NCBI GenBank assembly: GCA_039969155.1
Contig: JBDVOJ010000053.1
Span: 62,001-126,000 of the forward strand
Source of the DNA: GCA-002733465 sp039969155
GTDB lineage: Bacteria > Pseudomonadota > Gammaproteobacteria > Enterobacterales > Kangiellaceae
Length of the DNA: 64,000 bases
Direction: 5' to 3'
Part shown: positions 17,767 to 25,709 of the stretch, in pieces
Layout of the letters: every line of letters starts with the position of its first letter
Position numbering within the stretch: the first letter of the stretch is position 1
Notes under the pieces: generated by a model
Database searches by the model: none
What the model was told of the DNA's origin: nothing
What the model saw: only the letters and a program-made list of their open reading frames with translations
Program-made: the position numbers and the translations under genes

Positions 17767-18192
17767 ATGGCTGAAATAAATCCTAATTACATCGTTGCTG
17801 TTGCTGAACAGCTTTCTTTCGTGAGTGCTTTCTTAGGTGGTATATCGGCTACTATCTTGGTGACCATTGTTGTATTTACATCAGAAAAAAAATCTGTCAA
17901 TTGGATTGTTTCATCTTCAGCGTTGGCAGCCTGTAGCCTTTTAATTGCGGTTGTGGCTGCATGGAGGCTGATCATATTGCTCCATCCTGAATTGCCAATC
18001 AAAGTGGATACGGGAATAATAACAGTGCTTTGGGCTAGCATGTTGATCGGATATGCAATCGGATTTCTAAGTCTCATAGTAAGCATTGGATTATCGGGAT
18101 GGTTACGATCAAGGAGAGACGGAGCTATAACCACAACTATTGCTGTAATATCCATTCTTTTCTTTATATTAGCGACGCCATTTGGAGTGTAA
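17767..18192 (+). CDS. Small multispanning membrane protein in a cassette-like unit
   Basis: 141 residues with about four hydrophobic helices (FLGGISATILVTIVVFTS, WIVSSSALAACSLLIAVVAAW, VLWASMLIGYAIGFLSLIVSIGL, TIAVISILFFILATPFGV) and few polar residues. AGGA five bases before ATG 17767 supports the start. It lies between attC-like sites 1 and 2 in the same orientation, as a second cassette would. No family recognised. Confidence 0.65.
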   Translation: MAEINPNYIVAVAEQLSFVSAFLGGISATILVTIVVFTSEKKSVNWIVSSSALAACSLLIAVVAAWRLIILLHPELPIKVDTGIITVLWASMLIGYAIGFLSLIVSIGLSGWLRSRRDGAITTTIAVISILFFILATPFGV

Positions 18193-18252
18193 GCCACTGA
18201 TTTTTTAAAGCGCTAAGTGGCGTATAATTGAGATCGGAGGTGGTCGCATTAA

Positions 18253-18320
18253 GCTTAACAAAGCAATCCGTTTCGTGGGCTCGGGACTCGCTACGCCCAC
18301 ACGCTATTGCGGCGTTAACG
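18253..18320 (+). repeat. attC-like recombination site 2
   Basis: Opens with GCTTAAC (18253-18259), an exact fit to the RYYYAAC box, and closes with GGCGTTAACG. The two arms share TAAC, GCAAT and GTGGGC in matching order with two extra bases in one arm, and enclose a loop of about 14 bases. Pairing is stronger than at site 1. It lies 60 bases beyond the stop codon of the 141-residue membrane protein. The outer GTTAACG is not a perfect GTTRRRY. Confidence 0.65.
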
Positions 18321-18345
18321 ACCCAACATCAAAATCTTAAACCAA

Positions 18346-19080
18346 CTAAGCACCTAAACCCAATCGCGCTGCCATTTTATTTCTCATGCCCGTGGCTAGT
18401 GGAAACCAAAAACCCAACAAGCTAAACGCGAACCCAGAAAAAAGTACCCAGGCTTGCGGCAGCAATAGGGCGAGAACGATACATAAACCACCACAAACGG
18501 CTGCACCGTACCATTGAATCACCAAGCTACGACTCTCAAAAACTTCGTAATCATTCAAAAGTAATTTCGCTTTCAAACGAATCGCATATTGGTACATTAG
18601 GACAAACACTAAGCTCAGAGCCACAAATCCAGCCCCCAAAAACACAAACATGCCTCGCAGCTGCTCTAAGTTAATGCGTCCAAAATTCGATGGTAAATAC
18701 CCATCTGTCATCCATGAAAACATGCCTCCCGCCATAATTCTCATTGGATAAACATAGATCAAAACTACTATCAGCAAGGCAGAGCTAATAAAAATGGTAA
18801 AGGTCGTGTCCAAGCCAAATCGTCTACTCCAAATATTGTGGGTATGCCAGACCCAAATTAGCTGCGCAACAGCCACAATAAAGGCTGGGATACTTTTGAT
18901 GGCATAAATCATTTCATCATAAGTACTTGGGATAGAGTCGAATGAAATCACCAGCATGGTCACCGCAAATGCAAAGGCTGCATCAATGAATCCTTCTAAC
19001 CGTGTCATTTCTAACCCGCGCATTCGAAATCCATCTTCCTTCGGGCAGTTTGCAAGAAAATCATGGGTAATTGGGTTCAT
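18346..19080 (-). CDS. TMEM175/DUF1211-type membrane protein
   Basis: 244 residues with about six hydrophobic helices. The N-terminal RLEGFIDAAFAFAVTMLVIS matches the R-x-x-x-F-S-D-x-x-F-A-x-x-x-T signature of TMEM175-like (DUF1211) proteins, except that Ile replaces the Ser of FSD. Bacterial members include potassium channels. The second half lacks an obvious repeat of the motif. AGGA seven bases upstream supports ATG 19080. Transport of potassium is family-level inference, and the altered motif makes the ion uncertain. Confidence 0.7.
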   Translation of the reverse strand: MNPITHDFLANCPKEDGFRMRGLEMTRLEGFIDAAFAFAVTMLVISFDSIPSTYDEMIYAIKSIPAFIVAVAQLIWVWHTHNIWSRRFGLDTTFTIFISSALLIVVLIYVYPMRIMAGGMFSWMTDGYLPSNFGRINLEQLRGMFVFLGAGFVALSLVFVLMYQYAIRLKAKLLLNDYEVFESRSLVIQWYGAAVCGGLCIVLALLLPQAWVLFSGFAFSLLGFWFPLATGMRNKMAARLGLGA

Positions 19081-19342
19081 AGAGTAGTCCTGTCGAAAAG
19101 CTATCAGATTTTATATGCTGCCTGTGGCTCAGCGAATCTTGCGGTAGGCATTAACAAAATGGCTTCACTTAACATGTAAATATCAAGACTAAATCAAATT
19201 AAAGCTGCTCGCAAACTTAACAAAAGACGGCATTAAATAACTAAGCATTTGATTTAATAGGCATAAATGTAGAAGAATTAAACCAAAAGCAATATTAAAG
19301 GCTATAATTTAAGCATATTGCAAGCAACGAGTATGGCTGAGG

Positions 19343-20944
19343 ATGTCTTTCAGGCAAATTCTAAAATCGGTGGTTAAATCTCTGTCAATAGCGACAACAT
19401 TGTTGTTCGTTCAAGCAAATGTGCTTTCTAGTGAAAGAGAACTGACCGAAGCAGAAGCAAAAGCTTATTACCTTTTCTCTCTGATCGAGCAAATTGAATG
19501 GCCCGGGAGTGTCTTAGAAAACAAATACCACATTGCTGTGCTCGGCAAAGATCCAGAATTATTAGAAGCTCTAAATAATAAGAAACAAGACTCGGCCAAC
19601 AATAAGCAAATAAGAATTTACAATCCATCAACGATTGATTTCCCACTTAACAGCTTTTCGATCATTTTTATTACAGAACGAAAACAAGCATTATTTAATC
19701 GCCTATACACTCGACAAGAAAACTCATTGTTGGTCAGTGATGGTAAAACCGCCTGGGATGACCAAATGATCAGCTTCAGAGTATTCGACAATCGAATGAT
19801 GATTCAAATGAATAGAGCCAAACTAGATTCAAAAAATCTTAAACCATCACTAATGCTAATTGAAATGGCTGGAACTAAGGATGATCTCAAAGCGCATATT
19901 GAAGAACAGGAAGAAAAATACAATGCTCTTTTAAACGAAGTAAAACAGAAAGAACAATCGTTACAAAACCTCAACCGCAAATTAGACAAAGAAAACGAAA
20001 AACTACTGACTGCCACCACAGCCTTAAAAGCAAATCAGAAGACTCTAGCGCTCAACCAAGAAAAACTGCTCGAATTAGTAGGTCGAGAAGCTGTCAGCCA
20101 GCAAGAACTTCAATCCAATTTAAAACAAATTGAAGAACAGAAAGCCTTGATCACGATAAAACAGAATGAACTTGAAGAAAAAGTCACCTCAATTTCTCGG
20201 TTAGAAGAGACGATTAGAACCAATAAAAACATTCTCGAAGAACAACTCTCTCGCATAGCCGCACAAGAAACGAAAATTGATAATAAGCAAGAAACTATTC
20301 AAGAACAACGACTGCTCATTATCCTGGTATCAGTGGCCATTATTATTTTTGCGGCACTGGTCTATTGGTTGATTCGAGCCAATCGCTCTAGAGTGATAGC
20401 AAATCACAAACTGAAAGAACTTAATTCTAGACTCTACGAACTTGCGACTACTGACTCCTTAAGTAACCTAAGTAATCGCCGACATTTCCTAGAGCTATCG
20501 CAAAAAGAACTATTGCACAGTAAAAGGAAAGATATTGATATCGCGATGTTAATGATTGATATTGATCATTTTAAATCGGTCAATGATGACTATGGTCATC
20601 ATGCTGGCGATTTGACTATTCAATATGTGGCAAAACAACTTAAGAGCGAATTGCGGGAATACGATTTGGTAGGTCGACTTGGTGGTGAAGAATTCGCCAT
20701 GATGTTAAAGGACTGCGACTTAGAAAAAGCCAAAGAAATCGCCAAACGTTTATGCAGTAAAGTTAATGCCGAAAATGTTTCTCAGCTCAAAGAACCACTC
20801 AAGGTAAGTGTAAGTATTGGAATCAGTTTAATGACCGAAAATGATACCGGCATCGAGGATGTTTTAAAAAGAGCCGACGAGGCGCTTTACCTCGCTAAAG
20901 ATAGCGGCCGAAATAGAGTAGAAACCATTCAATCCCCAAGCTGA
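19343..20944 (+). CDS. YfiR-like (DUF4154) sensor fused to a diguanylate cyclase
   Basis: 533 residues. A signal peptide or first membrane anchor is followed by a periplasmic YfiR-like domain at ~30-170 (AKAYYLFSLIEQIEWPGS, HIAVLGKDPEL, NSLLVSDGKTAWDD). A long coiled coil at ~175-325 leads to a membrane helix at ~327-345 (LLIILVSVAIIIFAALVYWL) and a C-terminal GGDEF domain with active-site GGEEF. The inhibitory-site motif REYD lies five residues before it, so product inhibition by c-di-GMP is expected. In Pseudomonas YfiR is a separate periplasmic repressor of the cyclase YfiN; here sensor and enzyme are one chain. It is expected to produce c-di-GMP in response to a periplasmic or redox cue. 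Confidence 0.85.
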   Translation: MSFRQILKSVVKSLSIATTLLFVQANVLSSERELTEAEAKAYYLFSLIEQIEWPGSVLENKYHIAVLGKDPELLEALNNKKQDSANNKQIRIYNPSTIDFPLNSFSIIFITERKQALFNRLYTRQENSLLVSDGKTAWDDQMISFRVFDNRMMIQMNRAKLDSKNLKPSLMLIEMAGTKDDLKAHIEEQEEKYNALLNEVKQKEQSLQNLNRKLDKENEKLLTATTALKANQKTLALNQEKLLELVGREAVSQQELQSNLKQIEEQKALITIKQNELEEKVTSISRLEETIRTNKNILEEQLSRIAAQETKIDNKQETIQEQRLLIILVSVAIIIFAALVYWLIRANRSRVIANHKLKELNSRLYELATTDSLSNLSNRRHFLELSQKELLHSKRKDIDIAMLMIDIDHFKSVNDDYGHHAGDLTIQYVAKQLKSELREYDLVGRLGGEEFAMMLKDCDLEKAKEIAKRLCSKVNAENVSQLKEPLKVSVSIGISLMTENDTGIEDVLKRADEALYLAKDSGRNRVETIQSPS

Positions 20945-21092
20945 ACTAAGAATAACGATTGCTCGACTCTCAAAAACCAACCAGTACCAATATTACGTCT
21001 CCAACTAGTCCCAACCATACCTCTATTGGGGATGCTGTATTTGTGACTTACACCAATAAACTCTTCACTAATCCCCTCCTTCCTCTGGCTGA

Positions 21093-21449
21093 AAAGAAAC
21101 CCATACGAGAGAGTGCCGCCCCGTTAAAAACGACCGAATTACTATTCTTAATACAATCTATTTGCAACCATCATTTAAGGACAGCGACGACTTTCGCGCA
21201 CTGAATCAGTTTGCATTAACTATTGATATAGCAGAAAAACTCAAGTGGAAATGGCAGACAAACATTTCTTATGACAGCATGCCACCTTCAGAGGTAGAAA
21301 AACAAGACGTTACCTATAGTACGGTTATAGAGTCGCAGTGTGATAAAAACTGGGCAGTTTGCCTAGCTGAAGTAAACCATTCTTTTAATGGACACCAATT
21401 AAAAACGCCGTTAGCAACAAAGCTATTTAAGAATAGAAACTCTCGATGA
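21093..21449 (+). pseudogene. DUF481-like outer-membrane protein remnant
   Basis: The frame reads YLQPSFKDSDDFRALNQF, then IAEKLKWKWQTNISYDSMPP and VEKQDVTYSTVI. This strongly resembles the last strands of DUF481 (YdiY-type) beta-barrel proteins, in which 'YDSxPPxGVEKxD' is characteristic. A stop at 21090-21092 and the lack of the family's upstream part in any frame show that only the C-terminal end survives. The tail after the last strand is also atypical. Probably a decayed gene; an in-frame TTG at 21162 would give only 95 residues. Confidence 0.55.
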
Positions 21450-21819
21450 TCGCTTGGTTATCGAGAAATCAATCATTCTTACGGTGACTATTTTAAGGTT
21501 AAAAAGTAGCATTTAAGCTGCCTATTTATAGTCTAGTCTGCCAAATATTTAATTGAAATCTTTGATTAATTTGCCCCTCACCCTTTTCCGTCTTTTGTTC
21601 CCACCTCCCTGATTATTTCTCCCTCTCTTTGCAGTTTCATTTACTTGGGAACAACAGTCCAATTTTTTAACTTTACAGGTTTTTTCAGTATTAAGTGAGA
21701 TAGTCATTGCTATGGTTGCACTAATTCAAAAACAACAGACACATAAAAGTAGTTTGCCATTGATAAATTAAATGAATAAATAGCTTACAGGAATTTAGAG
21801 ATGTATAAAGGAGAAGGAC
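21450..21819 (+). promoter_or_regulatory. Leader of the metalloprotease operon with probable promoter
   Basis: A 370-base gene-free stretch. On the plus strand TTGCCA (21754-21759) and TAAATA (21777-21782) are 17 bases apart, placing transcription start near 21789, about 30 bases before the AAGGAG-preceded ATG at 21820. The upstream half is pyrimidine-rich and holds nothing recognisable. Confidence 0.4.
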
Positions 21820-22782
21820 ATGGGTAGATCTTGTGTTGAAATTGAAGAATGGATAGAAGAAGAAGTCCAACGCCCGATTGAAGAGTGGGAAGAAAGAGCA
21901 GAGGAACGCTGTCGTCGGCGCAGCTGTAATTGGTGGTGCCTCTGCTGTAACAAATGGTTTTGCTGGATAGAGATTGTCCTAGTTAAAATCGTAAAATGGG
22001 TCACTGAAATAGTTAAAACTCTCGTCACTAGAGTGGTGTGCACCATTATTAATGTCATATTGGATATTGTCGGTTTTATTATCGGACTAATTCTTTCCAT
22101 TCCGATCATCGGTGGCATTATTCGAACGGTTTTAAACTGGGTTACCGAGATCATTTGGCGACTTGTCGGTCTAATTGATTTCTTTGCAAGTTTAGCCGGA
22201 ATAAGGCCCAGAAAGAAAATGTATTTCGGTGTAGTAATACCCATCATCAACGAAACCGAACTAGCCACAGAGGCTGCGTTACAACCATTGGTTGACGCTA
22301 CCATAGAAATTTACGACAGAACCTGCAACATAGATGCAAGGTTCACAGGATTTTGCCGCACCTCAATAAGCCCACCCGGTGGTAGCATCACGGTAAATTG
22401 TGACGGTGCAGGTTTTTTTGCCGACTGGTGGTTAGATGGCTCGTGGTTTGAACTTGTATCACGAACTTGCAAATTTGAGAGCAATTGGCGGCGTATAGCT
22501 GGATACGGAGGCGAGATTATTGCGTTTGTGGTCAATGATATTCAGCCACCTTCAACAAATGGCTGCTCGATGTCTGGTACCCATGATTACGTGACTATTG
22601 AAGCAGGCACTTTGAGACCAGATGCGCTAATTGCTCACGAAATTGGCCATGCGTGTTTGCTAGGGCATAACGAAAGTACTGATAATTTAATGAACTCAGC
22701 GACTCCAAGCGTAGCGCAGCCACTACTCACTAACTGGCAATCAAGTGTTGTTCGCTGGTCACGTCACGTGACTTATCTATAA
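21820..22782 (+). CDS. Membrane-associated zinc metalloprotease, metzincin-like
   Basis: 320 residues in two parts. The N-terminal ~35 residues are Glu/Arg-rich; a Cys/Trp-rich patch (CNWWCLCCNKWFCW) follows. Residues ~48-130 are almost continuously hydrophobic or amphipathic (TIINVILDIVGFIIGLILSIP, IIRTVLNWVTEIIWRLVGLIDFF). The C-terminal domain carries HEIGHACLLGH at 273-283 with a downstream NLMNS as the Met-turn. Zn-binding His and catalytic Glu are all present, but the usual Gly at position 8 of the metzincin motif is Leu. There is no classical signal peptide. AAGGAG precedes the ATG. It heads a tightly packed three-gene operon. Role unknown; the amphipathic N-terminal half could insert into membranes. 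Confidence 0.75.
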   Translation: MGRSCVEIEEWIEEEVQRPIEEWEERAEERCRRRSCNWWCLCCNKWFCWIEIVLVKIVKWVTEIVKTLVTRVVCTIINVILDIVGFIIGLILSIPIIGGIIRTVLNWVTEIIWRLVGLIDFFASLAGIRPRKKMYFGVVIPIINETELATEAALQPLVDATIEIYDRTCNIDARFTGFCRTSISPPGGSITVNCDGAGFFADWWLDGSWFELVSRTCKFESNWRRIAGYGGEIIAFVVNDIQPPSTNGCSMSGTHDYVTIEAGTLRPDALIAHEIGHACLLGHNESTDNLMNSATPSVAQPLLTNWQSSVVRWSRHVTYL

Positions 22783-22792
22783 GGAGAAATTT

Positions 22793-22930
22793 ATGGTTCA
22801 CAATACTCAAAAAGACTGTTCTGGTGGCCAACACGGTGCAAATTGCAGTTGCCCTCATCCACTGATGGGACTCGGTGTTACGATTTTGCTCCTAGCTGTA
22901 ATTGGCATTTGTTATATGGTCTTTTCATAA
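22793..22930 (+). CDS. 45-residue Cys/His-rich single-span membrane peptide
   Basis: The sequence begins MVHNTQKDCSGGQHG, continues ANCSCPHPLMG, and ends in one hydrophobic helix (LGVTILLLAVIGICYMVFS). AAGGAGAAATTT directly precedes the ATG, overlapping the stop of the metalloprotease gene. Its own TAA overlaps the ATG of the next gene (TAATG). That spacing makes a real, co-translated gene very likely despite its size. Three cysteines and two histidines lie before the helix and could bind metal or be lipid- or disulfide-modified; this is inference. No family recognised. Confidence 0.75.
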   Translation: MVHNTQKDCSGGQHGANCSCPHPLMGLGVTILLLAVIGICYMVFS

Positions 22931-23298
22931 TGAAAGACATCTGCATCTCTTCGAGTCAAGATTTAGAATATCTATCAAAAGACTTTGGTGTGGGCACTAT
23001 ATCTGTAAAAGTAGAGAGTAAGCAGGTCAGTGAAAATATCAAATGGGAGACTCGCTTAAATAAAGCGGTTCGAGCATGTGGTTGCTTTGAAAGTGGCGCT
23101 GCCTTTTTACTAACCTTGATGTATATTTTGTACAACAATCTTTGGCAAGAATCAGATTTGCCTTTAATGTCAAATGCGCTTTCAAATTTAGTGATACTTG
23201 TTTGCGCTTTAGTCATTGGAAAGTTACTGGGATTTTTGCGAGTGCAAATCTACCGACACATTGTGATCGCAAATGCGAAAGTATGGATTAACAGTTGA
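22930..23298 (+). CDS. Two-span membrane protein, third gene of the metalloprotease operon
   Basis: 122 residues from the ATG at 22930, which shares one base with the preceding TAA. Longer in-frame starts at 22843 are less likely because they would overlap the 45-residue gene. A soluble N-terminal ~50 residues (MKDICISSSQDLEYLSKDFG) is followed by two hydrophobic helices (CFESGAAFLLTLMYILYN, ALSNLVILVCALVIGKLLGFL) and a short basic tail. No recognised family. The overlap indicates obligatory co-expression with the two upstream genes. Confidence 0.7.
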   Translation: MKDICISSSQDLEYLSKDFGVGTISVKVESKQVSENIKWETRLNKAVRACGCFESGAAFLLTLMYILYNNLWQESDLPLMSNALSNLVILVCALVIGKLLGFLRVQIYRHIVIANAKVWINS

Positions 23299-23387
23299 AA
23301 GCTACCTTAGTGGCACTTAGGGTCAGGTTGACTTCCTCCTGCCCCATTAAGTGAGAGCAGGTACGTCTCGTGAGATGATTGCTTTAA

Positions 23388-23579
23388 CTACTTAAGCCTA
23401 AGCAAACCCACCAACAAACAAATGGCGCCACCAACCATCCCTAACCAGGCTTCTATCGGAGTGTCGCCGCTCACGGCTCTAGTAATAGTTGAACTTGCAG
23501 AATCGTAAACATCATATCCCCACCACATTAGTGCAGCACCAATTACAATTAAAATGATCGCTATTACTTTTTTATTCAT
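23388..23579 (-). CDS. DUF3185 family small membrane protein
   Basis: 63 residues with two helices (VIAIILIVIGAALMWWGYDVY and AWLGMVGGAICLLVGLLRL) flanking SASSTITRAVSGDTPIE, the layout of DUF3185 proteins. It lies 21 bases downstream of the Nramp-like gene on the same strand and is probably co-transcribed. No function is known for the family. Confidence 0.75.
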   Translation of the reverse strand: MNKKVIAIILIVIGAALMWWGYDVYDSASSTITRAVSGDTPIEAWLGMVGGAICLLVGLLRLK

Positions 23580-23600
23580 TTTACTTTCCTGCGTTTTAAG

Positions 23601-24884
23601 TTATGAAAAGAATCGCCAATAGATAAAATAGCCACTAAACCCGGTGAGTAAATAAAAACAAACCCAACTATAACTATTCATTGAACGCCCCATTTTTGCA
23701 TCCTCTGGAACATGAGACAGTGACATGAGTTTTAAATTTAAAAATGCAAACACCGGCGCCGAGACAAACGAAACAGTCGTGGCGAAATCAATTAATTGTC
23801 TCAAACTACTGCCGAAGGAGTTGATGATTAACCAACCTCCGAGCGAGATCGACACCAAAGTTATCACATAGACTCTATCGGCTAACTGAGTTTTTTCAGG
23901 ACGAATAATTTTGACCACTCGACTCCACACACCTGAAAAGCCAGCGGATACCGCAAGGCAGGTTGAGTACATGGCAATAAATGTAATCAATGCTATCAGT
24001 GGCCATGTCCAATCCCCTAGCGCTTTAACAAATAGGTCAATTAACTGTCCGGTAAAACCGACCGCGCCACCACTTAAGGTTTCGCCAGTACCGTAAATTA
24101 ACACGGCACCGAGTAATAGAAACACTAAAGCAAGCACCATGCAAAAAATAAAACCGAAGTTAAAATCAAACAACGCATCCTTGACTGTCATTTTATGCTC
24201 TGTCTGCTTCATTCGAGACAGAGTCCAAAGTGAATGCCAAACCGACACTTCGACACTGGTAGGCATCCAGCCGACCAATGCGACCATAAAAGCAATACTG
24301 GCTGCAGAGGTTAATGAAATACTCGTTGTGTCGTGAGAAAAATTAGCGGAGTCTGAAGTTACCGCCATCAGTAATGCCACCACGGTGGTGATAGCAAACA
24401 CCACCATCATGCCCTTTAACACTTTGTCTAACAATGCGTAACGACCAATCACTAAGATGGCAATAATTGATAACAGCACCGCGGCCGCCCAACCGCTAAC
24501 GGGCAACACATCAGGGATTAAATTACCGGCAAGCCCTGCAGCGACAATAGTGACGGCTGCTTGAATAATGAACATAGTAATCACAGTCATCAACAAAAAA
24601 ATACCGAATGCTAAATTACCGAGTCGTTTATATCCGTCGAGCAAGCTTTCACCAGTAGCTGCGGCATAACGGGGACCGATTTGAAAAAACGGATATTTAA
24701 TTAAGTTGGCTAGAATCACTAAACCAATTAGCGTGAAACCAAATTCTGCGCCAGCTCTTGTCGATTGCACAACATGGGAAACACCAATACTGGTACTTGC
24801 CCAAATGATCCCTGGCCCTAAAGCCGCTAGCCATGAGCGCTTAGTTTGACTTGATAAGTCATTGTTTGCAGTAGATTCAGACAT
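23601..24884 (-). CDS. Atypical Nramp-family transporter
   Basis: 427 residues with about 11 membrane helices and overall Nramp layout (SWLAALGPGIIWASTSIGVSH, then GESLLDGYKRLG). The canonical first-helix DPGN metal-binding motif is replaced by ASTSIGV. The sixth-helix MPHN-like motif reads MPTSVEVS, keeping Met-Pro only. Loss of the Asp and Asn ligands argues against ordinary Mn/Fe transport; Nramp-related proteins lacking these residues include Mg transporters and transporters of unknown substrate. It heads a pair with the DUF3185 gene. Confidence 0.8.
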   Translation of the reverse strand: MSESTANNDLSSQTKRSWLAALGPGIIWASTSIGVSHVVQSTRAGAEFGFTLIGLVILANLIKYPFFQIGPRYAAATGESLLDGYKRLGNLAFGIFLLMTVITMFIIQAAVTIVAAGLAGNLIPDVLPVSGWAAAVLLSIIAILVIGRYALLDKVLKGMMVVFAITTVVALLMAVTSDSANFSHDTTSISLTSAASIAFMVALVGWMPTSVEVSVWHSLWTLSRMKQTEHKMTVKDALFDFNFGFIFCMVLALVFLLLGAVLIYGTGETLSGGAVGFTGQLIDLFVKALGDWTWPLIALITFIAMYSTCLAVSAGFSGVWSRVVKIIRPEKTQLADRVYVITLVSISLGGWLIINSFGSSLRQLIDFATTVSFVSAPVFAFLNLKLMSLSHVPEDAKMGRSMNSYSWVCFYLLTGFSGYFIYWRFFS

Positions 24885-25108
24885 ACTATAGAAATTGCCT
24901 CGGTGTTTATTATTGTATTTATTAGTTATTTTTGTTGTTATATTCTTAGTTGTTTTGTTTTTCGCTCACCCGCAACTAGAGACTCGCTACTCGCAACTTT
25001 CTTCATCACAGCTCCCAGTATTTTACTACAATTAGCAATCCTTAATCTTTAAAATTGATTTCACTTCGACTCCGCTCAGTGAGCTTTAGATTTTTTAGCA
25101 ACTATAGC
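24885..25108. repeat. Intergenic spacer with degenerate repeat fragments
   Basis: No gene. A run of short ACTAGAGACTCGCTACTCGCAAC-like units (about 24974-24998) resembles the run at 40628-40665. TTCGACTCCGCTCAGTGAGC (about 25069-25088) matches the core shared with 1176-1194, 12287-12305 and 40589-40607. Confidence 0.5.
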
Positions 25109-25570
25109 TTATAAATCCAATTCCCAATAAACCACTTCGCTTAATGGGTTGTCATAGTATGGGGTGGTTTCTACAAATCCTAGTTTGGCATATAAGCCAA
25201 TCGCGCGATCGAGACGCTGCAGAGTGTCTAGCTGCATCTTTTTATAGCCAAGCTCTCGGGCCTTTTGAATGACTGCTTCCGCTAGCTTTCGTCCTGCAGA
25301 TAATCCACGAAATTGGTCTCGAACATACAGCCGCTTCATTTCACAGACATCGCCCTCAATTGGTCTAACGGCAACACAACCAACGTATTCACCTTGATGA
25401 GTTGCTAACAAGATGGAACCCGTCGGTTCGGCATATTTTCCAGGCAAAGTCGCTAGTTCTTGCTCAAAACCTTGGAAGCAAAGATCGACGTTTAGTTGAG
25501 TTTGATATTCTCGAAAAAGCTCAGCGGCAGTTTCTAAGTGTTCTTTGGTAGAGGCTTGAATGATTTCCAT
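25109..25570 (-). CDS. GNAT family N-acetyltransferase
   Basis: 153 residues. The acetyl-CoA-binding segment is YVRDQFRGLSAGRKLAEAVIQKARELGY. The IGLYAKLGFVETTPYYDNP ending and the CEMKRLYV strand are typical of small single-domain GNATs. AGGA precedes the ATG at 25570. Isolated between repeat sequence and ybiT. Substrate unknown. Confidence 0.88.
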   Translation of the reverse strand: MEIIQASTKEHLETAAELFREYQTQLNVDLCFQGFEQELATLPGKYAEPTGSILLATHQGEYVGCVAVRPIEGDVCEMKRLYVRDQFRGLSAGRKLAEAVIQKARELGYKKMQLDTLQRLDRAIGLYAKLGFVETTPYYDNPLSEVVYWELDL

Positions 25571-25663
25571 GTAATCCTGATCCTAAGATAAATAACCAAG
25601 CATGTGGCGAATACTAATTAACGCATTCTCGCTTGGACTAGGATTAAATGTCAATCGACTAAT

Positions 25664-25688
25664 CCTCAACGCCTATTTAGCGTTGAGG
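25664..25688 (-). terminator. Hairpin downstream of ybiT
   Basis: Nine-base arms CCTCAACGC (25664-25672) and GCGTTGAGG (25680-25688) with a seven-base loop, extended outward by ACTAA/TTAGT with a bulge. The T-run after it on the minus strand is weak (GACATTTAA), so it may be a terminator or a 3'-stabilising hairpin. Confidence 0.5.
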
Positions 25689-25709
25689 TTAGTTGGAAGA
25701 ATTTAAAGA

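Noticed and set aside
17787..18197. 136-codon minus-strand frame
   Set aside because: It is antisense to the 141-residue membrane protein, which has a ribosome-binding site and clear membrane helices.
18193..18252. A separate attC-like site with GCCACT/AGTGGC arms
   Set aside because: The arms are only six bases and lack the TAAC/GTTA outer boxes, so it is kept only as spacer before attC-like site 2.
20959..21204. 81-codon frame after the YfiR-GGDEF gene
   Set aside because: No signal peptide, motif or ribosome-binding site. It overlaps, in another frame, the DUF481 remnant, which has recognisable family sequence.
21801..21827. Eight-codon leader peptide overlapping the metalloprotease start
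   Set aside because: The frame is open only because it spans the ribosome-binding site of the protease gene. No regulatory hairpin accompanies it.
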